From JAXLYE01 sp046351595 (GTDB lineage: Bacteria > Myxococcota_A > Polyangia > Palsa-1104 > JAEUJZ01), in assembly GCA_046351595.1 (NCBI GenBank), contig JAXLYE010000009.1:124001-188000 (forward strand): a stretch of 64,000 nucleotides of DNA, written 5' to 3'. Under the pieces are notes generated by a model. The model was not told the origin of the DNA. It ran no database searches and saw only the letters and a program-made list of their open reading frames with translations. Positions 55,158 through 63,159 of this stretch are shown in pieces. A program made the translations under genes and the position numbers. The stretch's first letter is position 1; each line of letters begins with the position of its first letter.

Positions 55158-58100
55158 ATGCCGCGCTCGCTGCTGGGTCCCTGGCGCCGTCTGAAGGTCG
55201 GTGCGCTGCTGCTGCTCCTGTCCACCCCCGCGGGGCTCCGCCTGGGGGATCTTCTCGTCGGGCGCGCCGGCGCCCAGGGCAACAAAGACAAGGACACGAA
55301 CCGCGAGCGTCCCTTGGCGCCGCCGGGCACGCCGGTCGACGCCAAGGGCCGGCCCTTGGGCAAGGACACCGACGTCGCCCGGGACGTCGGCCGCGATCTG
55401 ATGCGCGAGCTGCGCAAGGGCCAGGGCAAGGCGCCGGCCGGGGACGAGGCGCCGGCGGTGCCGCCGCTGCGCTTCGAGGGGCTGCTGGCGCCGGCGCAGA
55501 CCGCGCTGCGGGCGGGCCAGTACCCGGACGCGGCGCAGCGCGCGCAGAAGCTCGCCGAAACCAGCAAGGATCCGATCGTGCGCGACGAGGCCGCGGCGCT
55601 GGCCGGCGAGGCGCTGCTCCGCCAGGGGCTGCTCGATCAGGCCGAGAAGCTGCTCGACGGCGCGGTGCAGCGCGACGCCATGGCCCTGGCCGCGCGGGTC
55701 GAGCTCGGGCTCGTCCTGCGCCACCGCGGCGACGCCCGCGAGCGCGCCATCTGGGACCGCTTCTTCGACGACTACGACGCGGACCGGATCAGCGGCGAGG
55801 ATCCGCGGCAGCTGCGGCTGCTCGGCATCGCGGCGCGCTTCCTCGGCAGCTACCACGACTCGTACGAGCAGCTGCGCAAGGCCGTGACCCTGGCCAAGGA
55901 GCAGAAGAAGGGCTGGGAGTACGTCCACGCCAACCTGGCGCTGACCGAGCTGCGCATCGAGAAGTACGAGGTCGGCTACGCCGAGACGTCGCTCGACGAG
56001 GCGCTGCGCCGCGACCCGGACAGCCCCGAGGGCCACGCGCTCTTGGCGCGCATCAAGCTCGAGCAGGGCAACAACGTCGCCGAGGCCACCGAGCACATCG
56101 AGCGCGCGCTCAAGGTCGACCCGCGCTTCGGCCCGGCGCTCGCGCTGCGCGCCGAGATCTACATCGACAACGAGCAGTACGAAGAGGCGCTGGCGGTGCT
56201 GGACCCGGTGATCCAGCGCAACCCGTACGACCTTACGAGCCGCAGCCTGCGCGCGGCGGCGCTGTTCCTCCTGGAGAAGCCGGCCGAGGCCGCGGCCGAG
56301 CGGGCCGAGGTGCTCAAGCGCTCGCCGCACTTTACGACGATGCACCGCATCATCGGCGAGCGGCTGGTGGTGCAGCACCGCTACGAGGATCTGGTGAAGC
56401 TGCTTGAGGAGGCGGTGCAGCTTGTGCCCAAGGACGCCTACGCGCTGGGCGACCTGGGGCGCGCGTACCTGTACCTGGGCGACGAGGACAACGGCTACAA
56501 GGCGCTGCTGCGGGCGTGGAAGGGCGACAAGTTCAACCGGCGCACGTACAACCTGCTCAACCTCTTCGAGGACATCATCAAGAAGAAGTACACGACGGTG
56601 ACGGCGGATCTCGATCCGTCGAAGCCGGGCAGCGGCGGCCTGAGGCTGCGCGTCTCGAAGGACGAAGAGGCGATGCTGGTGCCGCTGGTGCTGCCGATGA
56701 TCCAGACCGAGTGGCGCGAGCTGACGAAGCGCTATGGGTATACGCCGCCGACGCCGCTGACGGTGGAGCTGTACAAGGAGCCGGACAACTACGCGGTGCG
56801 CACGGTCGGCCTGCCGAACCTGGCGGCGCTCGGCGTGACGTTCGGGCGCGTGGTCACCGGGCGCTCGCCGGCCGAGGGCAACTTCAACTGGGGCCTGATG
56901 GTCTGGCACGAGCTGTCGCACGTCTTCGCGATCCAGCTGACGGCCGGGCGCGTGCCGCGCTGGTTCACCGAGGGGCTGTCCGAGTGGGAGACGATGAACG
57001 CGGATCCGGACTGGCAGCGCCGCACGCACGCCGAGGTGGCCAAGGCGCTTTCCGAAGGCAAGCTGCTGTCGATCGCGGATCTGAACGTGGGCTTCACGCG
57101 CGCCAAGGATCTGTCGAACATCGTGGTCGCCTACCACGAGGCGGCGCTGGCCGTGGACTTCCTGGTGCGCAGCTGCGGCTTCCCCAAGATCGTCGAGGCG
57201 CTGAAGATGTTCGCGAAGGGCAAGCGGACGCGCGAGGTGCTCCAGGCGATCTCGGGCAAGTCGCTCGCCGAGCTGGACGCGGCGTTCCGCGCGGACCTCA
57301 AGGCGCGCTTCAAGGCGTATGAAGGGACGTTCTACATCCGGCCCTCGGAGTACTCGGATCTCGAGGGGCTGGCGAAGCAGATCAAAGAGAAGGGGCAGCA
57401 GCCCGGGGCGGCGCGGCTGAACGGGCTCCTGGCGGTGGCGCTCGGGCGCTCGGGCGGCGATCCGGCGGAGATCAAGGCGGCCATTGCGGCGGCGCTGAAG
57501 CTCGATCCGGGGTGCAAGGAGGCGCTGCTCGCCGACGGGGAGCTCTTGCAGCGGCTGGGCAAGCCGGCCGAGGCCGAGGCGCGCTTCCAGGAGCTCATCC
57601 AAAAGGGCGGCGACGGCTTCGACGTGCGGCAGCGACTGGGCGACAGCCTGTCGGCACGCGAGCTGTACGACAAGGCGCAGGCCGAGTACATGCGCGCCAA
57701 GGCGCTCGATCCGGATCGCAGCGAGCCGTACGAGCGGCTGGCCAAGAACTTCACCAAGCAGAAGCGCGAGGCCGAGGCGCTCAAGGAGCTGGAGGCGGCA
57801 GCGCACCTGGACATCATGGACTCGCGGCTGGCCGCGGATCTGGTCGAGCGGCTGCACGGCCAGAAGCAGTGGGCGAAGGTGATCGAGCTCGGTGAGCTGG
57901 CGCTGCACTTGACGCCGTACCGCGGCTCGCTGCGGGCGCAGCTCGGCGAGGCATGGCTGGAGCTCGGGCAGCCGGCGCGGGCGCTGGCCGAGCTCGGGGC
58001 GGCGAAGCAGGCGCTGCCCGATCCCGCGGACGTCCCCGAGGAGGACGCCGGCGAGGTGGTCAAACAACGCAAGGCGATCGAGGCGCTGATGGAGCGGGCG

Positions 58101-58184
58101 AAGCGCACCAAGGCGCGGCCGCTGCCGGTCCTGCCCGAGACGCTGCTCGGGCGGGCGAAGAAGCGGATCGAGGCGAAGCTGTAA
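55158..58184 (+). CDS. exported TPR-repeat protein with HExxH (gluzincin-like) peptidase domain
   Basis: A 1008-residue exported protein. Signal peptide about 14-40 (ending GRAGAQG). TPR-type helical pairs fill about 95-470 ('EGHALLARIKLEQGNNVAEA', 'YALGDLGRAYLYLGDEDNGY') and 725-960. Between them lies a metallopeptidase domain of the peptidase MA kind with HELSH at 584-588 ('LMVWHELSHVFAIQL') and the third ligand in 'PRWFTEGLSEWE'. The target is unknown; a role in envelope protein turnover is possible. The chosen start, MPRSLLGPWR, has a TACACT box 6 bases upstream and no Shine-Dalgarno, fitting a leaderless transcript; the frame is also open to 54873, but that stretch is the 21-bp repeat array. 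Downstream, roxA follows after 91 bases on the same strand. Confidence 0.88.
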   Translation: MPRSLLGPWRRLKVGALLLLLSTPAGLRLGDLLVGRAGAQGNKDKDTNRERPLAPPGTPVDAKGRPLGKDTDVARDVGRDLMRELRKGQGKAPAGDEAPAVPPLRFEGLLAPAQTALRAGQYPDAAQRAQKLAETSKDPIVRDEAAALAGEALLRQGLLDQAEKLLDGAVQRDAMALAARVELGLVLRHRGDARERAIWDRFFDDYDADRISGEDPRQLRLLGIAARFLGSYHDSYEQLRKAVTLAKEQKKGWEYVHANLALTELRIEKYEVGYAETSLDEALRRDPDSPEGHALLARIKLEQGNNVAEATEHIERALKVDPRFGPALALRAEIYIDNEQYEEALAVLDPVIQRNPYDLTSRSLRAAALFLLEKPAEAAAERAEVLKRSPHFTTMHRIIGERLVVQHRYEDLVKLLEEAVQLVPKDAYALGDLGRAYLYLGDEDNGYKALLRAWKGDKFNRRTYNLLNLFEDIIKKKYTTVTADLDPSKPGSGGLRLRVSKDEEAMLVPLVLPMIQTEWRELTKRYGYTPPTPLTVELYKEPDNYAVRTVGLPNLAALGVTFGRVVTGRSPAEGNFNWGLMVWHELSHVFAIQLTAGRVPRWFTEGLSEWETMNADPDWQRRTHAEVAKALSEGKLLSIADLNVGFTRAKDLSNIVVAYHEAALAVDFLVRSCGFPKIVEALKMFAKGKRTREVLQAISGKSLAELDAAFRADLKARFKAYEGTFYIRPSEYSDLEGLAKQIKEKGQQPGAARLNGLLAVALGRSGGDPAEIKAAIAAALKLDPGCKEALLADGELLQRLGKPAEAEARFQELIQKGGDGFDVRQRLGDSLSARELYDKAQAEYMRAKALDPDRSEPYERLAKNFTKQKREAEALKELEAAAHLDIMDSRLAADLVERLHGQKQWAKVIELGELALHLTPYRGSLRAQLGEAWLELGQPARALAELGAAKQALPDPADVPEEDAGEVVKQRKAIEALMERAKRTKARPLPVLPETLLGRAKKRIEAKL

Positions 58185-58275
58185 CGCGACGCGAGCGCGG
58201 CGGGTCGCGGGTCGCGGCTCCGCGGAATTCGGTCCGGGGCGGGCCGCGGATCGGGTACATAGGGCGCACGGCTCC

Positions 58276-59481
58276 ATGGACACGGACCAAAACCCTCCCA
58301 GCGTGGTGCGCGGCGCGCGCCGGGCGCCGACGGACGGACCCGAGGTGCTCGGCGGTATGCCGGTCGCGCGCTTCCTGCGTGACTACTGGCAGAAGCGGCC
58401 GCTGCTCATCCGGCAGGCGGTGCCGGGCTTCCGCGGGCTGGTCGATCGCGACGGGCTGCTCGAGCTTTCGCTGCGCGAGGACGCGACGTCGCGGCTGTTG
58501 ATCGAGCACCCGCGGCGCAAGGGGCGGGGGCGCTGGCAGCGCTTCGACGGGCCGTTCGAGTCGCTGCGCGCCGAAGAGCTGCCGGCGAGCCACTGGACGC
58601 TCTTGGTGCACGGCGTCGAGAGCCTGGTGCCGGGCGGCTGGGAGCTCCTGCGCCGCTTCTCGTTCTTGCCGCAGGCGCGCATCGACGACCTGATGGTCAG
58701 CTTCGCCAGCGACGGCGGCTCCGTCGGTCCGCACGACGACCAGTACGACGTGTTCCTCTTGCAGGGGCCGGGGCGGCGGCGCTGGCAGGTGAGCACGCGC
58801 GGCGACGGCGCGCTCGACCCGGACGCGGCGATCAAAGTCCTGCGCTCGTTCGAGCCCGAAAAGGAGTGGATCCTGGAGCCGGGCGACGTGCTGTACCTGC
58901 CGCCGGGGGTGGCGCACTACGGGGTCGCGCAGGGGCCGTGCTTCACGTACTCGATCGGGTTTTTGGCGCCGTCGCACCGCGAGCTGGTGCAGGGCTTCCT
59001 CGGCTACCTGGGCGAGGTGCTGGGCAACGGGATCGACCCGGGCGCGCTCTACGGCGATCCGGACCTGCGGCCGCAGGACGAGCCGCTTGCGATCGGGGAC
59101 GAGATGGTGGCGCAGGTCGCCTCGGTGCTCGGGCGGATCCGCTGGGACGGCGCGGCGGTGGGCGACTTTCTGGGGCGCTTCTTGACGGGGCTGAAGCCGC
59201 ACGTGGTGCTGCCGGCGCCGGCGCGGCCGCTGCCCGCGGAGGCGCTCGCGCGGCGGCTGCAGGGGCGCGGGCGGCTCGAGCTGGCGCTGCCGAGCCGGGG
59301 CCTGGTGCGCGGGGAGCGGATCTTCTTGAACGGGCAGGGGTACACAGCGGGCGCGGCGACGCGGGCGCTGTTTACCGAGCTCGTGCACGAGCGGTCGCTG
59401 CGGCTGCCGCTGCAGGCCGACGCCGAGGCGCTGGGGCTCCTGTACGGCTGGTACAAGGCGGGGTCCGTGCGGCTGGGGTGA
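58276..59481 (+). CDS. roxA: cupin-type 2-oxoglutarate oxygenase, RoxA/YcfD-like ribosomal hydroxylase
   Basis: A 401-residue JmjC/cupin-fold oxygenase similar to E. coli RoxA (YcfD), which hydroxylates an arginine of ribosomal protein uL16 with Fe(II) and 2-oxoglutarate. Fe ligands: His153-x-Asp155 in 'GPHDDQYDVFLLQG' and the distal His214 in 'PPGVAHYGVA'. 'DYWQKRPLLIRQAVPGF' is the N-terminal motif of this family, and 'GGWELLRRFSFLPQARIDDL' lies before the first ligand. A winged-helix C-terminal part with 'LRLPLQADAEALGLLYGWYK' completes the usual length. Its substrate is inferred. It follows the TPR gene by 91 bases; an ATG at 58276 lies 11 bases after a GGGCGC stretch, with no clear Shine-Dalgarno. 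Cytoplasmic. Confidence 0.92.
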   Translation: MDTDQNPPSVVRGARRAPTDGPEVLGGMPVARFLRDYWQKRPLLIRQAVPGFRGLVDRDGLLELSLREDATSRLLIEHPRRKGRGRWQRFDGPFESLRAEELPASHWTLLVHGVESLVPGGWELLRRFSFLPQARIDDLMVSFASDGGSVGPHDDQYDVFLLQGPGRRRWQVSTRGDGALDPDAAIKVLRSFEPEKEWILEPGDVLYLPPGVAHYGVAQGPCFTYSIGFLAPSHRELVQGFLGYLGEVLGNGIDPGALYGDPDLRPQDEPLAIGDEMVAQVASVLGRIRWDGAAVGDFLGRFLTGLKPHVVLPAPARPLPAEALARRLQGRGRLELALPSRGLVRGERIFLNGQGYTAGAATRALFTELVHERSLRLPLQADAEALGLLYGWYKAGSVRLG

Positions 59482-59547
59482 GCCGGCGAGGAGGAGACGG
59501 CGGGGCCTGCAGCCCTGGCGGCTGCGCGGCGGGGCGAGCGCGCAGGC

Positions 59548-60477
59548 TCACGCCGCGCTGAGGACGTCTTCGGCTGTCGTCGCGGTGACCGCGCGCACGA
59601 GCCAGCGCTGCAGGGTATCGAGATCCGTGCAGGCCCGGATCTGCTCCCGAAGCGAGTCGCTCACGGCGATGCCTTTGGCTCCCAGGACGACGAGCACGTC
59701 CTCGGCCTTGCCGCGCAGCAGGCCCTGCGACAGGCCCTGCGACAGGCCCTGCGACAGGCCTTCTGAGCGGCCCTCGGAGTGGGCTTTCCGAGAGGTCTCC
59801 TGCACGAAGTTCTCGAACTCTTGTCGAGCCTTGGTCATGGTGGCTTGCTCCGTGGCGCTGAGCTCCGGGTCTCCCCGGAGGAGGTAACGGACGACGAATA
59901 GCACCGAGAGCAGCGGCTGTCGAGACGGGTCCTCGGGCGGCAGGCCGTCGATCTCAGCGACGGCGTTCCGGCGCATCGCCGGCGTCCCGCACAGCCGCAA
60001 TAGGCGCGTCTCCGGCGTCTCCGGCAGCTCGGTCAGCGCGACCACCCACAGGGGTGAGATCCCCGCGGCGCAGTAGAAGCCGCGCGGCCAGCCCTCCGCC
60101 GGCTGCAGGCCCAGCTGGGCGAGCACGGCCTCGGGCCGCCCGGCGCACAGGAGCCACAGGTCCGGCACGGCGACGCCGCCGAGCTTGAGCGCGAGGCCGT
60201 GGTGCAGGTTCAGCTGCTTGCGCACGCAGCCGCGCACCTCCGCGAGCGACGGCGCCTCGGAGAAGGCCTCGACCAGCCCGCGCCGCAGCGACATGCGCCA
60301 CAGGACCCCGACGTGCGGGACGGCCTCGGGCGTCGGGCGGTCGGGTCGCGGCTCGAAGTACAGGTCCGCGCGCTGCTCGTCCGTCGCCGAGATCGGCTTC
60401 TCCCGCTCGACCAGCGTGAGCGGATCGAGCGCTTCCTCGAGCAGGTGCTTGGTCAAAAAGTCGTGCAGCGCGCGCAT
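59548..60477 (-). CDS. Rpn-type / PD-(D/E)XK-nuclease-family-like protein
   Basis: A 309-residue protein of the recombination-promoting nuclease (Rpn/YhgA-like) type found in multiple copies in myxobacteria and cyanobacteria. The C-terminal part has 'RSEGLSQGLSQGLSQGLLRG' and 'VSDSLREQIRACTDLDTLQR', the usual Gly-x-x-x-Gly repeat and 'I..C.DL..L..W...A' motif of that family. The catalytic D/E-x-K residues were not located with confidence. The start MRALHDFLTKHLLEEALDPL (60477) has no Shine-Dalgarno. The GLSQ repeat is coded by three near-identical 12-bp units at about 59721-59758. It stands alone, between roxA and the radical SAM gene. Cytoplasmic. Confidence 0.85.
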   Translation of the reverse strand: MRALHDFLTKHLLEEALDPLTLVEREKPISATDEQRADLYFEPRPDRPTPEAVPHVGVLWRMSLRRGLVEAFSEAPSLAEVRGCVRKQLNLHHGLALKLGGVAVPDLWLLCAGRPEAVLAQLGLQPAEGWPRGFYCAAGISPLWVVALTELPETPETRLLRLCGTPAMRRNAVAEIDGLPPEDPSRQPLLSVLFVVRYLLRGDPELSATEQATMTKARQEFENFVQETSRKAHSEGRSEGLSQGLSQGLSQGLLRGKAEDVLVVLGAKGIAVSDSLREQIRACTDLDTLQRWLVRAVTATTAEDVLSAA

Positions 60478-60575
60478 GGCCGGCCACGGTTAGCAGCGCC
60501 TGCCGGCCTGTCAAGGGAGCGCGACCTTGAAGTGCGACCGTCGTCAGCGACGGGAAGCAAGGGGCGGGCAGGGCG

Positions 60576-62600
60576 CTACGCGCTCTCGTGCAGTGCGCGG
60601 CGGATGAAGTCGCGCGGGACCGCGGCCGGGGGCAGGGCCGAGCGCAGCGAGCGGCTCGGGCGGCGGCGCGGTCCGGCGTCGTTGCTGTCGTCAGCAGGCG
60701 CGGCGTCGAACCAGACGCGCACGTCCTTTTCCAGGCCGATGCCGTGCATGAAGTTGTACAGGGCCTTGCGCAGGCCGTGGCCCAGGCGCTCGTGGTCGCA
60801 GCCGGTGGGGTCGGTGAAGGGGACCTCGTTGCGGGCGAAGGTGATCCGGGGCTCGCGCAGCAGGCGGATGCCGAAGAGCTCGGGCTTCTGGCCGATGGGG
60901 CTGTGGGCGGTGGCGGCGAAGCGGTGCCAGAAGCCGGACTGGATGCAGCCCTCGGCGAACAGCTGGCGGACGCGCTCCAGGGAGTCGATGGTCTCCTGCT
61001 CGGTCTGGGTCGGGAAGCCGTACATGAGGTAGGCGTGGACGAGCACGCCGGCGTCGCTGAAGGCGCGCGCGACCCGCGCCACCTGGGCCACGGTGACGCC
61101 CTTTTGCATGAGCTTGAGCAGGCGGTCGGAGGCGACCTCGAGCCCGCCGCTGACCGCGACGCAGCCCGAGCGCGCGAGCAGCGCGACGAGCTCGGGGGTG
61201 AAGGCCTTCTCGAAGCGGATGTTGCCCCACCAGGTGATGCTGAGCCGGCGCTCGATCAGGCGCTCGGCCAGCGCGCGCAGCGCCGCGGGCGGGGCGGCCT
61301 CGTCGACGAAGTGGAAGCCGGTGGTGCCGGTTTCGCGCACCAGCTCCTCAATGCGATCGACCAGGACGTCGGCCGCCGCCGGCTCATACCGGCCGATGTA
61401 GTCGAGGGACAGATCGCAGAACGTGCACTTCTTCCAGTAGCAGCCCTTGGCGACGGTGAGCTTGTTCCAGCGGACCTCGCTCCACAGCCGGTGCATGGGG
61501 TTTAGCATCTCGAACAGCGAGACGTAGCGGTCGAGCGGCAGGCCGGCGTAGGTCGGCGTGCCGGTGTCGCGGTGGGGCAGGTCGCAGAGCTCGGGGCTGG
61601 TGCGCAGGACGACGCGGCCGCGCTCGCGCACGTAGGTCCGCAAGAGCGGCTGCGCCGGGTCGCGCAGGTGCGCAAGGAGCGCCAGCAGCGGCCGCTCGCC
61701 GTCGTCGAGCGTGACGTAGTCGACGAGATCGAAGAGGCGCGGCTCGCGGAGCTGGCGCAGCTCGGTGTTGACGTAGCCGCCGCCGAGCACGATGCGGATC
61801 TGCGGGCGCTCGGCCTTGATGCGGCGGGCGATGCGCAGGGCGCCGTAGACGTTGCCGGGGAAGGGCACGGTGAGGCCGACCAGATCTGGCGCATGGTCCT
61901 TCAGCGCGGCGCGCGTGAGCTCGTCCAGGTGCTGATCGATGAGGGTCGGCTCCTCGTCGAGCGCGGCGGCGAGCGCGGTGAAGGAGGGGGCGCTCTCGGC
62001 CAGCTTCTCGCCGTAGCGCGACAGCTCGAAGCGCGGGTCGATGCCCTCGCGCACGACGTCGGCCAGGTCGTCGATGAACAGGCTCGCGAGGTGGCGCGCG
62101 CGGTCGGTCGTGCCGAGCTCCCCGAACGCCCAGCCGATGGGATCGTCGTCGCGGATTTCGGGGGCGGCGGGGGCGGCCGGGTGGGGCAAGGCGGCGGCGA
62201 AGCGCGGGCCCTCGGGCAGGAAGCGGCGGCTGGCGATGCGCAGCGCGAGGCTGGGGTCGCGGCCCTGGAGGAAGCGCAGCACGGGCTCGATGGCGGCGAC
62301 GTAGTCCTCGCCCTGCAAAAGGAAGCGGGCGATGGCGGGCGGCATCGGCGGAGCCTCGGCGGCCCGGCGCCCGCGCCCTTGCCCGCGCCCGACGATCCGC
62401 CGCGCGCGCGCCGACAGCTCGTCGAGGATCTGCTGCAGGCCGGCGCGCGAGAACAGCCGCAGGAACAGCTCGAGCGAGAAGTCGGCCTGCACCACCTCGA
62501 CGTCGGGCGCGTGGCGGCGCAGGCAGCCGGTCAGGTACGCCGTCGCCGGGTACGGCGTGTTCATCTGCGTCATCGGCGGGGTGATCAAGAGGAGCCGCAT
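60576..62600 (-). CDS. B12-binding-type radical SAM protein
   Basis: A 674-residue enzyme. The N-terminus (MRLLLITPPMTQMNTPYPAT) and 'DLVGLTVPFPGNVYGALRIA' with 'IRIVLGGGYVNTELRQL' form a cobalamin-binding-type Rossmann domain (about 1-330), with an insertion of about 140 residues of low conservation. The radical SAM core starts at 'VAKGCYWKKCTFCDL' with Cys387, Cys392 and Cys395: the Cys spacing is C-x4-C-x2-C, one residue more than the usual C-x3-C-x2-C. 'SGGLEVASDRLLKLMQKGV' and 'AYLMYGFPTQTEQETIDSLE' follow. The substrate is unknown; relatives modify or methylate natural products and tRNA. A TATGCT box lies 11 bases before the ATG. Possible operon partners are absent. Confidence 0.88.
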   Translation of the reverse strand: MRLLLITPPMTQMNTPYPATAYLTGCLRRHAPDVEVVQADFSLELFLRLFSRAGLQQILDELSARARRIVGRGQGRGRRAAEAPPMPPAIARFLLQGEDYVAAIEPVLRFLQGRDPSLALRIASRRFLPEGPRFAAALPHPAAPAAPEIRDDDPIGWAFGELGTTDRARHLASLFIDDLADVVREGIDPRFELSRYGEKLAESAPSFTALAAALDEEPTLIDQHLDELTRAALKDHAPDLVGLTVPFPGNVYGALRIARRIKAERPQIRIVLGGGYVNTELRQLREPRLFDLVDYVTLDDGERPLLALLAHLRDPAQPLLRTYVRERGRVVLRTSPELCDLPHRDTGTPTYAGLPLDRYVSLFEMLNPMHRLWSEVRWNKLTVAKGCYWKKCTFCDLSLDYIGRYEPAAADVLVDRIEELVRETGTTGFHFVDEAAPPAALRALAERLIERRLSITWWGNIRFEKAFTPELVALLARSGCVAVSGGLEVASDRLLKLMQKGVTVAQVARVARAFSDAGVLVHAYLMYGFPTQTEQETIDSLERVRQLFAEGCIQSGFWHRFAATAHSPIGQKPELFGIRLLREPRITFARNEVPFTDPTGCDHERLGHGLRKALYNFMHGIGLEKDVRVWFDAAPADDSNDAGPRRRPSRSLRSALPPAAVPRDFIRRALHESA

Positions 62601-62690
62601 CGCGGCCGGCGAGCATAGCGCAGGCCGGCGCAGAACCCGAGCGCGCCGCAGCCGGACCCATGGGGACCGCCGCCGCGAGCAGGCGGGCCG

Positions 62691-62755
62691 CCGTCAGCGG
62701 CTGCCGTCAGCGGCTGCCGTCAGCGGCTGCCGTCAGCGGTTGCCGTCAGCGGTTG
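62691..62755. repeat. 13-bp tandem repeat (5 units)
   Basis: Five copies of CCGTCAGCGGCTG (starts 62691, 62704, 62717, 62730, 62743), the last two with one substitution. The stop codon of the gene at 62746-63051 lies inside the last copy. The reverse complement contains CCGCTGACGG, related to the heptamers at 10293-10326. Confidence 0.85.
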
Positions 62756-63051
62756 AACAGGACGAGCGTGGAGAACCCGATCATCCCGATCAGGACCAGC
62801 TGCACGACGGCGTGGGCGAGCAGCAGCCCGACCCGCGCGCCGCCGTGGATCAGCGACGCGGTCGACCGGAACAGCAGGACCGAACCGCCGACGAAGAACC
62901 CGATCTGCAGGAGCACCGCCAGGATCATCCACGGCCCGACGGCCGCGGCGCCCTTGTGCGACGTCGCGCCGGCGATGAGCGCCGTGGTCAGGAACGCCAG
63001 GACGAGCGGCAGGAAGGACGCCAGGAGGCTGTGGCGTAGTGCGGTCCCCAT
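62746..63051 (-). CDS. small integral membrane protein
   Basis: A 101-residue protein with three predicted transmembrane helices (about 10-28, 38-60 and 74-97) and a short loop with 'GATSHKGAAAVGP'. The second and third helices are Leu/Val/Gly-rich; the protein ends 'STLVLFNR'. I do not recognise the family. The start is fixed by TAGAAT exactly 6 bases before the ATG and the lack of a Shine-Dalgarno. The 3' end, including the stop codon, lies in the 13-bp repeat array. Stand-alone; convergent genes are absent, and it reads in the same direction as the radical SAM gene 145 bases downstream. Confidence 0.75.
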   Translation of the reverse strand: MGTALRHSLLASFLPLVLAFLTTALIAGATSHKGAAAVGPWMILAVLLQIGFFVGGSVLLFRSTASLIHGGARVGLLLAHAVVQLVLIGMIGFSTLVLFNR

Positions 63052-63057
63052 GTCGAC

Positions 63058-63063
63058 ATTCTA
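63058..63063 (-). promoter_or_regulatory. -10 box of leaderless-type promoter
   Basis: TAGAAT on the minus strand, 6 bases before the ATG at 63051. No Shine-Dalgarno sequence. Confidence 0.6.
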
Positions 63064-63159
63064 CCAGGCAACGGGGTCCCCAAGGGCGGCGGCGCAGGTT
63101 GAGGAGGTCTGTGTGATCACGCTCGCATGCACGCGCGAGGCCGGCATGCCCGCGTCCTG

